A stretch of 64,000 nucleotides of DNA from Exiguobacterium sp. s193 (GTDB lineage: Bacteria; Bacillota; Bacilli; Exiguobacteriales; Exiguobacteriaceae): assembly GCF_018618755.1 (NCBI RefSeq), contig NZ_JACSMR010000002.1, positions 248,001-312,000 of the forward strand. Direction: 5' to 3'. Position numbers and translations under genes: made by a program. Positions 62,974-64,000 of this stretch are shown piece after piece. How positions within the stretch are numbered: position 1 is the stretch's first letter; each line of letters begins with the position of its first letter. Under the pieces are notes generated by a model. That model did not search any database, was not told the DNA's origin, and worked only from the letters and a program-made list of their open reading frames with translations.

Positions 62974-64000
62974 ATGAGAAAAAATGTCACGATTGCGCTG
63001 TTATTAGCAACCTTTTTAGCAGCGATCGAAGGAACGATCGTCGCGACGGCAACGCCCGTCATGGCAAGTGAACTTAATGGGGCGAAGCTCGTCAGCTGGA
63101 TTTTTGCAGCTTTTCTTTTGTTTATGGCAGTCTCGACACCGATTTATGGGAAAATGGCTGATTTATACGGTCGTAAACGCGTTTTGTTATTTGGGATCGG
63201 TGTTTTTACAGTCGCTTCGTTAGCATGTGGACTCGCCCAGTCGATGGAAACACTAATTATTTTCCGCGGACTCCAAGGAATCGGGGCAGGAGCGGTTCTT
63301 CCGATTGCGATGACGATCATCGGCGATTTGTATACATATGAAGAGCGGGGAAAAATTCAAGGGATTTTGAGTGCCGTTTGGGGAATATCCGGTGTTGCCG
63401 GACCACTCCTCGGTGGATTTTTAGTCGAATCGTTATCCTGGCGGTATATTTTCCTGTTGAACGTTCCGTTTGCGCTCGTATCGTTCATCATGATTGTCGT
63501 CTTCTATAAGGAAACCGTCAAGGAAACTTCGCGAAAGATTGATTATCGGGGAGCGCTCTTGTTTGCGGTCGGGATGAGTGCGTTACTGTACGGTCTGTTG
63601 TCAGGGAGTGAAGCGGAACAGTTTTTACGTCCGACGGTCATCGGCAGTTTTTTGATCAGTGCGGTGCTGTTGTTCCTCTTTTACCGGGCCGAGAAAAAGG
63701 CGAGTGATCCGCTCTTACCACCCGCTGTCATTAAACATCCGGTCATTGCCGTGATTAATCTAGCGGTGTTCTTCTCCGCCTGGGTCCTCGTCTCGATGTC
63801 AGCCTATATCCCGATTTTTGCACAAGGTGTCCTCGGAAAAAGCCCGACTGAAGCCGGCTTCATGTTGATGCCGCTCTCGTTATTTTGGACGATTACGGCA
63901 ATCATCGGGGGGCGGACGATTGGTACGGCGTCACCCCGTTATCGGACGATGACCGGAATAGGATTGCTCGTCACCGGGATGATGATTTTAGTTTTCCTCT
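62974..64000 (+). CDS. MFS drug:H+ antiporter, DHA2 type (3' end outside the window)
   Basis: The first 342 residues of a 14-helix-type exporter. N-terminal motif D-like LAAIEGTIVATATPVM, motif A GKMADLYGRKRV, RGLQGIGAGAVLP and motif C GISGVAGPLLGGFL are visible. ATG 62974 follows GCGGAGG. Typical members export drugs or toxic organics; specificity cannot be told from the visible part. Confidence 0.9.
   Translation, partial: MRKNVTIALLLATFLAAIEGTIVATATPVMASELNGAKLVSWIFAAFLLFMAVSTPIYGKMADLYGRKRVLLFGIGVFTVASLACGLAQSMETLIIFRGLQGIGAGAVLPIAMTIIGDLYTYEERGKIQGILSAVWGISGVAGPLLGGFLVESLSWRYIFLLNVPFALVSFIMIVVFYKETVKETSRKIDYRGALLFAVGMSALLYGLLSGSEAEQFLRPTVIGSFLISAVLLFLFYRAEKKASDPLLPPAVIKHPVIAVINLAVFFSAWVLVSMSAYIPIFAQGVLGKSPTEAGFMLMPLSLFWTITAIIGGRTIGTASPRYRTMTGIGLLVTGMMILVFL

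Overview
The window reads as a chromosome segment of a low-to-mid GC Firmicute of the order Bacillales, most likely an Exiguobacterium. Gene order closely follows the Bacillus subtilis yqh-yqi-yqj region (yqhQ/aroQ/pepP/efp, accBC-nusB-folD-xseAB-ispA-dxs-tlyA-argR-recN-spo0A, bkdR/bkd operon, yqjA, yqjE-like, rnz). The sporulation genes that normally interleave it (spoIIIA operon after efp, spoIVB before spo0A) are missing, although an intact spo0A remains. Genus assignment is inference from synteny and codon style, not a database match.

Layout. 1-14.2 kb: housekeeping genes for fatty acid, folate and isoprenoid precursor synthesis, DNA repair and translation, ending in recN-spo0A. 14.3-14.9 kb: no gene, but a promoter, at least eleven local helices and a terminator, i.e. 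a ~560-nt structured noncoding RNA, best explained as an OLE-like RNA. 15-25 kb: the branched-chain keto-acid dehydrogenase operon (ptb-bcd-buk-lpdV-bkdAA-bkdAB-bkdB) with its sigma-54 activator BkdR, a near-perfect -24/-12 promoter and palindromic upstream sites. 25-31.9 kb: two tandem tryptophan T-boxes in front of a complete trpEGDCFBA operon. 32-37.7 kb (minus strand): a class B penicillin-binding protein, an M23 hydrolase, a lipid kinase and an alanine/sodium symporter. 37.9-41.4 kb: an ABC-F gene with an attenuator leader (26-codon leader peptide plus terminator), split exactly by a 1.36-kb TnpB-only IS200/IS605 element; removing the element restores a 620-codon frame. 41.4-46 kb: ypuA, TPP riboswitch-tenA, spo0M, a methyltransferase and a bacilliredoxin.

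46-50.6 kb: an ArgR-box-preceded polar amino acid ABC transporter, a GNAT enzyme and an HD-domain protein, bracketed by two inverted copies of a 317-360 bp repeat. Each copy has terminal inverted repeats and sits between two near-identical intrinsic-terminator hairpins that differ from copy to copy. 50.6-57 kb: ZIP metal transporter, fadH with a FadR-type operator, ppaC, a glucosaminidase, yqjA, an M20 peptidase and two very small genes. 57-64 kb: rnz followed by an ECF-type vitamin transporter module with a DUF4430 lipoprotein and an unusual two-half ATPase, then an SDR and a truncated MFS gene at the window edge.

The strongest candidates for new biology are the orphan OLE-like RNA beside spo0A, the terminator-nested repeat, the ABC-F attenuator/TnpB arrangement, and the ECF ATPase in which one half keeps only the signature motif and the other only the Walker motifs.
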